A stretch of DNA of 64,000 nt from Bacteroides neonati (lineage in GTDB: Bacteria; Bacteroidota; Bacteroidia; Bacteroidales; Bacteroidaceae). Of this stretch, positions 8,200 through 16,707 are shown in pieces. Both the position numbers and the translations under genes were made by a program. Below the pieces are notes generated by a model. The model made no database searches and had not been told where the DNA came from. It saw only the letters and a program-made list of their open reading frames with translations. The stretch's first letter is position 1, and the number at the start of each line of letters is the position of its first letter. Location of the stretch: the NCBI RefSeq assembly GCF_000499785.1, contig NZ_HG726019.1, positions 62,001-126,000 of the forward strand, written 5' to 3'.

Positions 8200-9194
8200 T
8201 GGAAACAGCTATGCTATCCTCCGCTCACATCAAAGCCGAAGCCTTGCGCCTCGGCTTTTCAGCTTGTGGCATAGCCTCGGCCGATGCGGTAGATAAGACC
8301 ACAGCAATGGCCTTTCACAACTGGATAGATGGGGAGAAACAAGCCGGTATGGCGTATATGAAAAACTATACGAACAAAAGACTCGATCCCCGCTTATTGA
8401 TGGATGGAACACAAAGCATTATCTCCGTAGCCCTCAACTACTACCCCGTAGAGCAGCTACCCCACAATGGATATCAACTGGCTTGGTATGCATACGGGCG
8501 CGACTATCACGACATTCTCAAAGCAAAGCTCACCCGGTTGCAGGAATACATTCTGGAACAGTTCCCCGATAGCATAAGCCGTGTTTTTTGTGATACGGCA
8601 CCCATACTGGAGCGGTATTGGGCATGGCGTACGGGGTTGGGTTGGATAGGCAAAAACACACAACTCATCATTCCCCATGCAGGTTCTTGCTTCTTTTTGG
8701 GCGAGATTTTTATTGACCGCATAGCCGATGCGTATGACACCCCGTTGGCTTCTCACTGCGGAAGCTGCACACGATGCTTGAATGCTTGCCCTACCAACGC
8801 ACTGGAGAGCCCATATTTGCTGAATGCGGAACGATGCCTATCGTATCTGACCATTGAATATCGGGGCGATATTCCTCCCGCAGAAGCCCGTAAAATGGGC
8901 AATAAGATCTATGGTTGCGATGAATGCCAGAAAGCCTGCCCGTGGAATCGTTTTGCTACTCCCTGCCAAACACCCGAACTACACCCATCACCTGCCCTGC
9001 TCTCTATGCAGAAGAGCGATTGGCACAGCTTAACCGTAGAGCAATACAAAGCCCTCTTCAAGGGCAGTGCCGTGAAGAGGGCTAAATATGAAGGGATGGT
9101 ACGTAATATCGTTACTGCATCGTCACAGTCAGCGGTGAGCGAAGTTGCTGAGCAAACTGAGCCACGTACGCATTCCACGCAGCAGCATCCTTAA
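8199..9194 (+). CDS. queG: Epoxyqueuosine reductase
   Basis: 331 residues. QueG converts epoxyqueuosine to queuosine at position 34 of GUN tRNAs, the last step after QueA, using a corrinoid and two [4Fe-4S] clusters. The cluster ligands are visible as CGSCTRCLNACP and CDECQKACPWN; the N-terminal part has the family patterns VALNYYP and GLGWIGKNTQLI. The usual protein ends shortly after KRAKYEGMVRNI. Here it continues about 28 residues through Ser/Thr/Glu-rich sequence that lies antisense to the last 83 bases of the DUF4861 gene, so the natural stop appears to have been lost. Start at 8199 or 8211 cannot be separated. Confidence 0.88.
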   Translation: METAMLSSAHIKAEALRLGFSACGIASADAVDKTTAMAFHNWIDGEKQAGMAYMKNYTNKRLDPRLLMDGTQSIISVALNYYPVEQLPHNGYQLAWYAYGRDYHDILKAKLTRLQEYILEQFPDSISRVFCDTAPILERYWAWRTGLGWIGKNTQLIIPHAGSCFFLGEIFIDRIADAYDTPLASHCGSCTRCLNACPTNALESPYLLNAERCLSYLTIEYRGDIPPAEARKMGNKIYGCDECQKACPWNRFATPCQTPELHPSPALLSMQKSDWHSLTVEQYKALFKGSAVKRAKYEGMVRNIVTASSQSAVSEVAEQTEPRTHSTQQHP

Positions 9195-10353
9195 TGGCAG
9201 CTTTGCTCCAAGCCGATCCCCAATAGTATGTATAATCAGATCCGGGTGTGTATTCGCTAATGGCCAACACATGACCATCTGCACCACCACGCTCCTCTTT
9301 CTTCTCCTTTTCAGAGAACAGAATCACCTTGGCATCGTTTACCGAAGCAGGAAATGCTGCACCTACAAATATCTTACCGTTGCCGTTGGCAGCATTATCG
9401 GTAGGGTCTACATAGGTGATATATCCGTTGGCAGCGTCGGCTACTACCTCTCCATCGGGCTCGTGCAGTACGATACCTGTTGCTACGGGCATGGCTGCTT
9501 TCAGGTTGCTGTAAGAGACAACTGTTTTATTCATATATTGTCCGGCATCCAAAGAGATCAAGCGGCTCTCGATCACATTTGAATCTCCCTTTACAGTAAG
9601 CGGATTATAGGTCAGCTTGACGGTAAAACGCAACGGGCCGTTATCGAGAATCTCTTGCGTTTTATAGCAATAAGGATAGAATATTGTATCGCCCGACATT
9701 AATGCAGCGGCACCGCCACCCAGTGTTGGACCTACTTTGTAACAATCCAGCCCGTTGCCGTGGTCTACATGATAAGAAACCGATTGATAAAGCTGTTTGG
9801 CAGCTTCCGGATCAGTTTTCCTCAACTCGGCTATCTTTGCTTTCGTTTCGGGGTTGAGTTCGCTGGCATAACGAGCTTCTACCACCGGCTCGGTCGTATT
9901 GTACTTGGTCCAGATGTCGTAACCAAAAGCACGTTCGTTATTAGCCTGCAAGGCGGGTCCGTAGGTACGGAAAGCAACCAGGTCGTTCTCCCAGGCTACA
10001 TCGTCAACCCGTTCGGGATAATATCTTCCGCAAGCCTTCACGCTGAAAGCCTCCGGAGTACCGGCTTTGATGGTGTAAGAAGCCGTTGCATTGGCTTTTA
10101 CGTTAACCGGGAAGATTACTTTCTCATCATACGTAATCTGATAAGGAACCTGAGCACCGTCCTGATCAAGTACTACGATTTGTGCGGTATCGGCCAGTTG
10201 CAGCTTGGCAACTATATCGCCCATAGATACTTCTACCATCTCACCGCTACGTTCAAGAGCGGTCGAGTTAGTCACCTTAATGGTTACCGGGGTGCTTTCG
10301 GCGCAAGCAAGAAAAGCGAAAGCAGTTGCAAGGAGTAAGAAATACTTTTTCAT
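9112..10353 (-). CDS. DUF4861-type lipoprotein of the kdu cluster
   Basis: 414 residues. The N-terminus KKYFLLLATAFAFLAC is a lipoprotein signal, so ATG 10353 is preferred over the upstream frame. The rest is beta-rich with no enzyme motif I can name, including DVAWENDLVAFRTYGPAL, GPTLGGGAAALM and YTYYWGSAWSKA, which I recognise as DUF4861. This family commonly sits with uronate and pectin genes in Bacteroides. It is third in the kduI-kduD-DUF4861 order. A role in sensing or cleaving an unsaturated-uronate oligosaccharide is inference from position. Its 3' end overlaps queG by 83 bases in a convergent arrangement. Confidence 0.75.
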   Translation of the reverse strand: MKKYFLLLATAFAFLACAESTPVTIKVTNSTALERSGEMVEVSMGDIVAKLQLADTAQIVVLDQDGAQVPYQITYDEKVIFPVNVKANATASYTIKAGTPEAFSVKACGRYYPERVDDVAWENDLVAFRTYGPALQANNERAFGYDIWTKYNTTEPVVEARYASELNPETKAKIAELRKTDPEAAKQLYQSVSYHVDHGNGLDCYKVGPTLGGGAAALMSGDTIFYPYCYKTQEILDNGPLRFTVKLTYNPLTVKGDSNVIESRLISLDAGQYMNKTVVSYSNLKAAMPVATGIVLHEPDGEVVADAANGYITYVDPTDNAANGNGKIFVGAAFPASVNDAKVILFSEKEKKEERGGADGHVLAISEYTPGSDYTYYWGSAWSKAAIKDAAAWNAYVAQFAQQLRSPLTVTMQ

Positions 10354-10384
10354 TTTATTATTCTTGGTTAAAATTCGTCGTAGA

Positions 10385-10437
10385 AGCACACAGAGTACAC
10401 GGAGTTGTTAAAAACATAACTCTGCGTACTCTGTGCT
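10385..10437 (-). terminator. Hairpin between kduD and the DUF4861 gene
   Basis: Inverted repeat AGCACA-AGAGTAC facing GTACTCTGTGCT, with a second internal stem (GGAGTT/AACTC). It lies between two codirectional genes and has no strong T-run, so it may act as an attenuator or processing stem. Confidence 0.4.
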
Positions 10438-10457
10438 ATCCTGTAACGAATCGGTTC

Positions 10458-11252
10458 TTATTTCGGTTGTTTTCCAATATAAGCCAAAATACCTCCGTCA
10501 ACGTACAATACGTGTCCGTTTACAAAGTTCGAAGCCTCAGAAGCCAAGAACACAGCAGGTCCGGCCAAGTCTTCGGGTGTACCCCAACGGGCAGCCGGTG
10601 TTTTAGCAATAATGAATGAATCGAATGGGTGACGTGAGCCATCTGCCTGCAACTCGCGCAAAGGAGCTGTTTGAGGAGTAGCGATGTAACCCGGGCCAAG
10701 GCCGTTGCATTGAATGTTGAATTCGCCATATTCCGAAGCAATGTTGCGAGTCAACATCTTCAATCCACCCTTAGCGGCAGCGTAGGCAGATACGGTTTCG
10801 CGACCCAACTCGCTCATCATCGAGCAGATGTTGATGATCTTACCGTGACCTTTTTTCATCATGGCAGGAATCACTGCCTTAGCTACGATAAACGGACCAT
10901 TCAGGTCGATATCAATAACCTGACGGAATTCGGCAGCCGACATCTCGTGCATAGGAACACGCTTGATGATACCTGCATTGTTTACCAAGATATCGATCAC
11001 ACCTACTTCAGCTTCGATCTGTGCAACCATTGCGTTTACCTGATCTTCGTTTGTTACGTCGCATACATAGCCGTGAGCCTCAATGCCCAATTCTTTGTAA
11101 GCAGCCAAACCTTTGTTTACCAGTTCTTGGTTGATATCGTTGAATACTACTTTTGCACCTGCATTTGCATAAGCCGTAGCCAATGCAAAACCAATTCCGT
11201 AAGAAGCACCTGTTACGAGTGCTACCTTACCTTCTAATGAGAAATTAATCAT
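10458..11252 (-). CDS. kduD: 2-dehydro-3-deoxy-D-gluconate 5-dehydrogenase (SDR)
   Basis: 264 residues. A classical short-chain dehydrogenase: cofactor loop TGASYGIGFA, NNAGI, catalytic Ser in NICSMMSE and YxxxK as YAAAKGG, and the end ILYVDGG-like (VLYVDGGILAYIG). KduD reduces or oxidises between 3-deoxy-D-glycero-2,5-hexodiulosonate and 2-keto-3-deoxygluconate with NAD(H) in the cytosol. The specific assignment, as against gluconate 5-dehydrogenases of the same family, is supported by kduI lying 36 bases upstream on the same strand. Confidence 0.85.
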   Translation of the reverse strand: MINFSLEGKVALVTGASYGIGFALATAYANAGAKVVFNDINQELVNKGLAAYKELGIEAHGYVCDVTNEDQVNAMVAQIEAEVGVIDILVNNAGIIKRVPMHEMSAAEFRQVIDIDLNGPFIVAKAVIPAMMKKGHGKIINICSMMSELGRETVSAYAAAKGGLKMLTRNIASEYGEFNIQCNGLGPGYIATPQTAPLRELQADGSRHPFDSFIIAKTPAARWGTPEDLAGPAVFLASEASNFVNGHVLYVDGGILAYIGKQPK

Positions 11253-11288
11253 ACCGATTCCTTATTTAATCTGTTAGTTATAGTTTAA

Positions 11289-12131
11289 TTACTTCAAGTC
11301 TGTGATCAGAGAGAAGTCCTGATCGCCATAATCAAGGTTCTCGCCACCCATACCCCAAATGAAGGTATAGTTGTGAGTTGCTGCTGCCGAGTGGATAGAC
11401 CATTCGGGTGAAAGTACAGCTTGGTCGCCCTTCATCCATACGTGACGTGTTTCATCGACTTCGCCCATGAAGTGGCATACGGCATGCTCTTGGGGCACTT
11501 CAAAGTAGAAGTAAGCTTCCATACGACGGCTGTGAACGTGTGCAGGCATGGTATTCCATACGCTACCCGGAGCCAGTTCGGTCATACCCATTTGCAATTG
11601 GCAAGTAGGCAATACCTGGTTCACAAGCATTTTATTGATATTACGGTGGTTAGAGCCTTCGAGCGAACCCATTTCAGCTACTACTGCATCGGCTTTCGTA
11701 ATCTTCTTATCAGGGTAATTGCGGTGAGCAGTCAGTGAGTTGAAATAGAATTTAGCGGGATTCTTCGGATCAACACTCTCGAAGGTTACAGTACGATCGC
11801 CCGAACCCAAGTAAAGAGCTTCCTTATAGCCTAATTCAAAAACGGCATCGTCTACCTTCACAATACCGGGGCCACCTACGTTAAACATACCCAGCTCGCG
11901 GCGAGTCAGGAAGAAGGGTGCTTTAAGCGGATCGATCGCTTCGAGCGTCAGTACTTCTGCTACCGGCATAGCGCCACCTACTACCATGCGGTCATACATG
12001 GAATATACCATATTCACCTCATCGGCTGCAAATACAGTTTCAATCAGAAAATCACGACGGATTCTTGCAGTGTCATAGCTTTTTGCATCTTCGGGATGCG
12101 CAGCATAGCGAATTTCATAATTCGTTTTCAT
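11289..12131 (-). CDS. kduI: 5-dehydro-4-deoxy-D-glucuronate isomerase
   Basis: 280 residues, the normal KduI length. Cupin-type enzyme; zinc ligands are visible in MPAHVHSRRMEAYFYFEVP (two His and a Glu) and in SIHSAAATHNY. The N-terminus MKTNYEIRYAAHPEDAKSYDT is typical. It isomerises 4-deoxy-L-threo-5-hexosulose uronate, which forms spontaneously from unsaturated uronates released by GH88/GH105 enzymes, and hands the product to KduD. First gene of the kduI-kduD-DUF4861 unit; a promoter-like box lies at 12197-12204. A GH105 enzyme is encoded 21 kb away in the PUL. Confidence 0.92.
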   Translation of the reverse strand: MKTNYEIRYAAHPEDAKSYDTARIRRDFLIETVFAADEVNMVYSMYDRMVVGGAMPVAEVLTLEAIDPLKAPFFLTRRELGMFNVGGPGIVKVDDAVFELGYKEALYLGSGDRTVTFESVDPKNPAKFYFNSLTAHRNYPDKKITKADAVVAEMGSLEGSNHRNINKMLVNQVLPTCQLQMGMTELAPGSVWNTMPAHVHSRRMEAYFYFEVPQEHAVCHFMGEVDETRHVWMKGDQAVLSPEWSIHSAAATHNYTFIWGMGGENLDYGDQDFSLITDLK

Positions 12132-12196
12132 ACCTTATATGTTTTAATTGTTGATAATATGCATTCGTTCTATGTACCTCGTTTACGTACACGATG

Positions 12197-12204
12197 CAAA
12201 AATA
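12197..12204 (-). promoter_or_regulatory. Bacteroidales -7 box for kduI
   Basis: On the minus strand TATTTTTG matches TAnnTTTG and lies about 65 bases before the kduI ATG. A TTG is found 24 bases upstream, slightly wider than usual. Confidence 0.4.
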
Positions 12205-12417
12205 GCAAAAGAAAACGGCATAACATTGCAATTTTGTGCTTATTATGTAGCAATATCGTTCACAAATGGTTCATGCACTGTCTGTTTAACAATTTATAAT
12301 ACGATAATTGAAGTTAGCACGTATAAATGAGTGCAGGCAACACTCCCGTTAGGAAGAGTTGCCTGCAGTTGGCACTGAACTATGATTGCGATAGTAGTTT
12401 GTCGAAAAACAATGTGA

Positions 12418-12645
12418 TTAGTTGCACGCCTCCATTTCGGCTACAAACTCTTTTGTGGTATATACTTTACCGGCCGGTAGGTTGAAATTAGTCCAAGCAG
12501 CCTTGTCGGCATCCATATTAGGAAATTCCGCCAAATCATGATAAGAAAGATACCAAACCTTTTTTAACAGCCCAAGAGGGGCACAACAAGAGTACGTTGT
12601 TTTGGTATGAATGAGTACGTTCTCTTGCTGTTGAAGAATACGTAC
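12418..12645 (-). pseudogene. 3' remnant of an unidentified gene
   Basis: An open frame without a convincing start ends in TAA at 12418-12420. Its last 47 codons look protein-like (WYLSYHDLAEFPNMDADK, WTNFNLPAGKVYTT, FVAEMEACN) with normal Bacteroides codon use. The upstream part translates low-quality sequence that belongs to the repeat element at 12583-12685. So the 5' end of a gene seems to have been replaced or lost, leaving its C-terminus. I do not recognise the family; given the neighbours, a carbohydrate enzyme is possible but unproven. Confidence 0.5.
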
Positions 12646-12685
12646 TTAACACAGTGTTAATATACTAGTTTTGCAAACGAGGAAA
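12583..12685 (+). repeat. GTACGT repeat element, copy 1
   Basis: This stretch lines up with 42363-42460 at roughly 70 percent identity by eye without large gaps: both have AAGTACGT-like, AATGA-TACGT, TACGTACTTAACA and a following TTTT-CAAAC block. Copy 1 does not keep the perfect palindrome of copy 2. On the minus strand TACTCTTG (12587-12594) occupies the position of the copy 2 promoter box, with one mismatch to TAnnTTTG. Confidence 0.55.
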
Positions 12686-13111
12686 AACAATGAATAAATT
12701 GAAAAAGAAACAAATTAAAATACTGATATACAAAACATTAAAAATCGAAGAACGATAGCGTAGTAAATGCAACTCCCTTTGCGACAGCTTTCTATTATTT
12801 GATTAGAGCGATTTATTTCGAACATAGTTGTGCATTTAACAACCTCATCTATGCATCAGAAACGCCATTTACTCCCGGTTTAAAAATCTATTAGAAACAG
12901 TAATTCGTAGAGCCGGACAGCCTTGAATGCATTTTCCAGCAAATGGAGCAAGAAACCGGAAGAGATGGCAATGGAGACACAAACGCCCATCCACCAACGA
13001 TATATGACACTGGATGATTTACAAAAGGTAGGCACATTTATGAATCTCCCACCGGACAAAGCCGTGTTCGACACTGCTTATAGCGGGCGAAACAGCTCCA
13101 TCAGTGGAATA
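12686..13111. other. Gap with no supported gene
   Basis: AT-rich up to about 12900, then a more GC-rich part (12920-13110). A plus frame opening at 12923 reads KWSKKPEEMAMETQ and YMTLDDLQKVGTFMNLPP, which is mildly protein-like, but it runs straight through the tRNA-Gln terminator and gene. It may be the decayed end of another gene. I see no repeat or RNA gene here. Confidence 0.3.
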
Positions 13112-13145
13112 AGAAAAGCCCCGGCTCTTTGCGAGTCGGGGCTTA
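13112..13145 (-). terminator. Terminator of tRNA-Gln
   Basis: On the minus strand AAGCCCCG...CGGGGCTT forms a GC-rich stem followed by TTTTCTTATT, seven bases past the tRNA 3' end. Confidence 0.85.
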
Positions 13146-13151
13146 CTGAAG

Positions 13152-13222
13152 TTGTCCTACCAAGATTCGAACTTAGACAAACAGAACCAAAAACTGTTGT
13201 GCTACCATTACACCATAGGACA
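13152..13222 (-). tRNA. tRNA-Gln(TTG)
   Basis: 71 bases on the minus strand folding as a cloverleaf: acceptor TGTCCTA/TAGGACA with discriminator A, D-stem GTG/CAC around TAATGGTAG, anticodon arm ACAGT-TTTTGGT-TCTGT with anticodon TTG, and T-arm CTAAG-TTCGAAT-CTTGG. CCA is not encoded. Like E. coli tRNA-Gln it starts with U. It stands alone with its own promoter (13254-13284) and terminator. The wobble U is the expected MnmD target. Confidence 0.92.
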
Positions 13223-13253
13223 AACTAAATGTGCTTTCTGTTAAAAAGCGGTG

Positions 13254-13284
13254 CAAAGATAAGGGAAAGCTTGATAATCTCCAA
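13254..13284 (-). promoter_or_regulatory. Promoter of tRNA-Gln
   Basis: Minus strand TTG (13282-13284), spacer of 20, TATCTTTG (13254-13261). The transcript would start about 25 bases before the tRNA. This is a full match to the Bacteroidales consensus. Confidence 0.7.
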
Positions 13285-13314
13285 ATATTTCGACACTTTT
13301 TTGCATAAAAACTC

Positions 13315-13343
13315 TTGCAAACTAAGCCGAATGCTTATCTTTG
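13315..13343 (+). promoter_or_regulatory. Promoter of the tricorn-like protease
   Basis: TTG (13315-13317), spacer of 18, TATCTTTG (13336-13343), about 42 bases before the ATG at 13386. It is divergent from the tRNA promoter, with 30 bases between the two upstream boxes. Confidence 0.65.
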
Positions 13344-13385
13344 TACGTACAGAATACACCTAAAACAATCCGTAAAACTAAAAAA

Positions 13386-16300
13386 ATGAGAAAATCAATC
13401 GTATGTATTGCACTAAGCTTCAGTGCGCTAAGCAGTCATGCAGAGTCTCCCTTATGGATGCGCGATGTACAGATTTCGCCCAACGGAAGAGAAATCGCAT
13501 TTTGTTATAAAGGAGATATCTACAAAGTGCCCGCGGGTGGCGGAACAGCAACCCAACTCACTACACAAGACTCGCACGAGAGTACACCGATATGGTCGCC
13601 CGACGGGAAGCAGATAGCCTTTTCGAGCGACAGAAACGGAAACTTCGACGTCTTCGTAATGCCTTCGGCAGGAGGAAGTGCCAAAAGGCTCACACGCCAT
13701 TCGGCAGCCGAAATTCCATCGGCCTTTACACCCGACGGTAAAGAGATTCTTTTCTCCGCATCGATTCAAGACCCAGCCGGCAGCGCATTGTTTCCTACAT
13801 CGGCTATGACGGAACTGTATAAAGTGCCGGTAAGCGGCGGAGCAACCCAACTTGTACTCGGAACACCGGCCGAAGCAATCGCTTTCGACCCATCGGGCAG
13901 TTTCTTCCTTTACCAAGACCGCAAAGGATTCGAGAATGAGTGGCGAAAACACCACACTTCGTCCATTACACGCGATGTATGGATGTACAACACCCAAACA
14001 GGCAAACACACCAACCTGACCAACCGGGCAGGCGAAGACCGTAATCCGGTCTTAGCACCCGACAAACAAACGGTATATTACCTGAGCGAACAGGGCGGAT
14101 CATTCAATGTATATTCTTTCGCACTCGATAAGCCGCAAACGGTTAAACCCATCACCTCTTTTGCAACACATCCGGTACGTTTTCTGTCGATAGACAACAA
14201 CGGCACACTATGTTATAGCTACGATGGAGAAATTTATACCCAAGCAGCGCAGGCAGCCCCTGAGAAGGTTCGGATAGAGATTATTCGCGACGATCAGGAA
14301 AAGGTAGCAGACCTGAGCTTTACGAGCGATGCAACCTCGGCCACGGCATCACCCGATGGCAAACAAGTGGCATTCATCATTCGAGGCGAAGTATTTGTCA
14401 CTTCGGCAAACTATGGTACCACAAAGCAAATCACACATACCCCCGAACGAGAGGCCGGGCTCTCCTTTGCTCCGGACAACCGCACACTGGCTTATGCCAG
14501 CGAACGCAATGGGAACTGGCAACTCTATCTGGCCAAGATGGCACGCAAAGAAGAGGCCAACTTCCCCAATGCAACGACGATCGAAGAGGAAGTACTCCTA
14601 CCCTCTGCTACCATCGAACGTGCCTATCCGCAGTTTTCGCCCGATGGCAAAGAACTGGCTTTTATCGAAGACCGCAACCGCCTGATGGTACTTAACCTGG
14701 CTAGCAAAAAGGTTCGTCAGGTTACCGACGGATCTACCTGGTACAGCACAGGAGGTGGTTTTGACTACCAATGGTCGCCCGACGGTAAGTGGTTTACACT
14801 CGAATTTATCGGCAACAAGCACGAACCTTACGCCGACATCGGTTTGGTCAATGCGCAAGGAGGAAGCGAAATTATCAACCTGACTAATAGCGGCTACACC
14901 AGCGGATCTCCCCGTTGGGTACTCGATGGCAACGCCATCTTATTTGCTACCGAACGCTATGGTATGCGCGCACATGCCTCTTGGGGATCGCAACGAGATG
15001 CCATGTTGGTGTTTCTGAATCAAGATGCCTTCGATAAATACCGCTTAAGCAAAGAGGATTATGAGTTGCAGAAGGAGCTCAAAGCCGAACAGGAAAAAGC
15101 AGAGAAGAAGGTAAGTGCCGACAAGAAGAAAGACGCGAAGAAAGATAAAAAAGAAGAGGACAAAAAGGAAGAAAAGGTAAAAGAGATTGCGGTAGAACTC
15201 AAAAACATCGAAGACCGCATCGTACGCCTCACTCCCACCTCGTCTGATCTGGGTGATGCCATCATCTCTAAGGATGGCGAAACACTCTACTACCTCATTG
15301 CCTCGGAAGACGGATACGATATGTGGAAAATGGATCTACGTAAAAAAGATACGAAGCTCCTGCACAAGCTAAACACCGGATGGGCTTCTATGGAGATGGA
15401 TAAAGAGGGAAAGAATCTCTTTTTATTGGGTAGCAAGGCTATGCAGAAAATGGATCTGGCGGCAGAATCGTTGAAACCCGTCACCTACAAAGCCGAAATG
15501 AAAATGGACTTGGCAGCAGAGCGTGAGTATATGTTTAACCACGTTTACAAACAGCAGCAGAAGCGTTTTTACAATACCAATATGCATGGGGTAGACTGGG
15601 ATGCCATGACCGCCGCCTACCGTAAGTTCCTGCCTCATATAGACAATAACTACGACTTTGCCGAACTGTTGAGCGAATGGCTGGGCGAACTCAATGTATC
15701 GCATACCGGAGGCCGCTACTACCCTAACTTAAAGGGTGAAAATACGGCCAACCTCGGTGTATTAGTTGACTGGAGTTACGAAGGAAAAGGTGTACGCATA
15801 GACGAAATAATAGAAAAAGGTCCCTTCGATCACGCGTATTCCAAAGCCAAAGCAGGCACAGTCATTGAGAAAATCAACGGACAAGAAGTAAATCAAGAGA
15901 GTGATTATTTTGAGTTACTCAACGACCAGGGAAGAAAGAAAACACTCGTATCACTCTATAACCCACAAAGCGGCGAACGGTGGGAAGAGGTAGTGATGCC
16001 CATCAGTAGCGGAGCACTCGATAATCTGCTCTATACACGTTGGGTGAAACAACGTGCAGCCGATGTAGATAAGTGGTCGAACGGACGATTGGGATACGTA
16101 CATATTCAATCAATGGGCGATGACAGCTTCCGCTCGGTATACTCCGATATACTGGGGAAATACAACAACCGCGAGGGAATCATCATCGATACGCGATTCA
16201 ATGGTGGCGGACGCCTGCACGAAGATATCGAGATACTCTTCAGCGGACAGAAGTACTTCACACAAGTAGTTCGCGGACGCGAAACCTGCGATATGCCCAG

Positions 16301-16643
16301 CCGACGCTGGAACAAACCCTCTATCATGCTGATGTGCGAGGCCAACTACTCCAACGCACATGGCACACCTTGGGTATATAGCCATCAGAAATTAGGGAAA
16401 CTGGTCGGCATGCCTGTACCGGGCACCATGACCAGTGTGAACTGGGAGCGTTTGCAAGATGCATCACTCGTATTCGGCATCCCCGTAACAGGCTATCGCC
16501 TACCCGACGGAAGCTACCTGGAGAATCAGGAACTCGAACCGGATATCAAAGTAGCCAACTCACCCGAAACAATCGTTAAAGGCGAAGACACTCAACTAAA
16601 AATGGCAGTAGACGAGCTGCTCAAAGAAACATCAACCCGATAA
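13386..16643 (+). CDS. Tricorn-like S41 peptidase with beta-propeller domains
   Basis: 1085 residues with a signal peptide (KSIVCIALSFSALSSHA). N-terminal half: two sets of TolB/PD40-type propeller blades with repeated SPDGK motifs. A charged Lys/Glu linker follows at about residues 560-605. Then a helical core, a PDZ domain (about 780-860) and the S41 serine protease region. By comparison with tricorn, likely catalytic residues are His773 (in NVSHTGG), Ser989 (in YSNAHG) and a Glu in the final NQELEPD. Tricorn relatives degrade peptides from larger proteases; here the enzyme should be periplasmic. Monocistronic with its own promoter and terminator. Start at ATG 13386 begins the signal peptide. 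Confidence 0.88.
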   Translation: MRKSIVCIALSFSALSSHAESPLWMRDVQISPNGREIAFCYKGDIYKVPAGGGTATQLTTQDSHESTPIWSPDGKQIAFSSDRNGNFDVFVMPSAGGSAKRLTRHSAAEIPSAFTPDGKEILFSASIQDPAGSALFPTSAMTELYKVPVSGGATQLVLGTPAEAIAFDPSGSFFLYQDRKGFENEWRKHHTSSITRDVWMYNTQTGKHTNLTNRAGEDRNPVLAPDKQTVYYLSEQGGSFNVYSFALDKPQTVKPITSFATHPVRFLSIDNNGTLCYSYDGEIYTQAAQAAPEKVRIEIIRDDQEKVADLSFTSDATSATASPDGKQVAFIIRGEVFVTSANYGTTKQITHTPEREAGLSFAPDNRTLAYASERNGNWQLYLAKMARKEEANFPNATTIEEEVLLPSATIERAYPQFSPDGKELAFIEDRNRLMVLNLASKKVRQVTDGSTWYSTGGGFDYQWSPDGKWFTLEFIGNKHEPYADIGLVNAQGGSEIINLTNSGYTSGSPRWVLDGNAILFATERYGMRAHASWGSQRDAMLVFLNQDAFDKYRLSKEDYELQKELKAEQEKAEKKVSADKKKDAKKDKKEEDKKEEKVKEIAVELKNIEDRIVRLTPTSSDLGDAIISKDGETLYYLIASEDGYDMWKMDLRKKDTKLLHKLNTGWASMEMDKEGKNLFLLGSKAMQKMDLAAESLKPVTYKAEMKMDLAAEREYMFNHVYKQQQKRFYNTNMHGVDWDAMTAAYRKFLPHIDNNYDFAELLSEWLGELNVSHTGGRYYPNLKGENTANLGVLVDWSYEGKGVRIDEIIEKGPFDHAYSKAKAGTVIEKINGQEVNQESDYFELLNDQGRKKTLVSLYNPQSGERWEEVVMPISSGALDNLLYTRWVKQRAADVDKWSNGRLGYVHIQSMGDDSFRSVYSDILGKYNNREGIIIDTRFNGGGRLHEDIEILFSGQKYFTQVVRGRETCDMPSRRWNKPSIMLMCEANYSNAHGTPWVYSHQKLGKLVGMPVPGTMTSVNWERLQDASLVFGIPVTGYRLPDGSYLENQELEPDIKVANSPETIVKGEDTQLKMAVDELLKETSTR

Positions 16644-16650
16644 TCCATAC

Positions 16651-16689
16651 AAAAGAGAGGAGCGTCTACAACAGACGCTCCTCTCTTTT
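16651..16689. terminator. Bidirectional terminator, tricorn-like gene / tyrS
   Basis: Perfect 17-base inverted repeat (16651-16667 and 16673-16689) with a five-base loop and T-runs on both strands, placed between two convergent genes. Confidence 0.9.
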
Positions 16690-16707
16690 TGTACTATATC
16701 AACCTGC

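Noticed and set aside
12923..13228. 101-codon plus-strand frame before the tricorn-like gene
   Set aside because: It crosses the tRNA-Gln terminator and tRNA gene; only its first 60 codons look mildly protein-like, so at most a decayed remnant.
15059..15200. Low-complexity AAG/GAA stretch as a possible repeat array
   Set aside because: It is the coding sequence of the Lys/Glu linker in the tricorn-like protein, not a CRISPR or tandem repeat.
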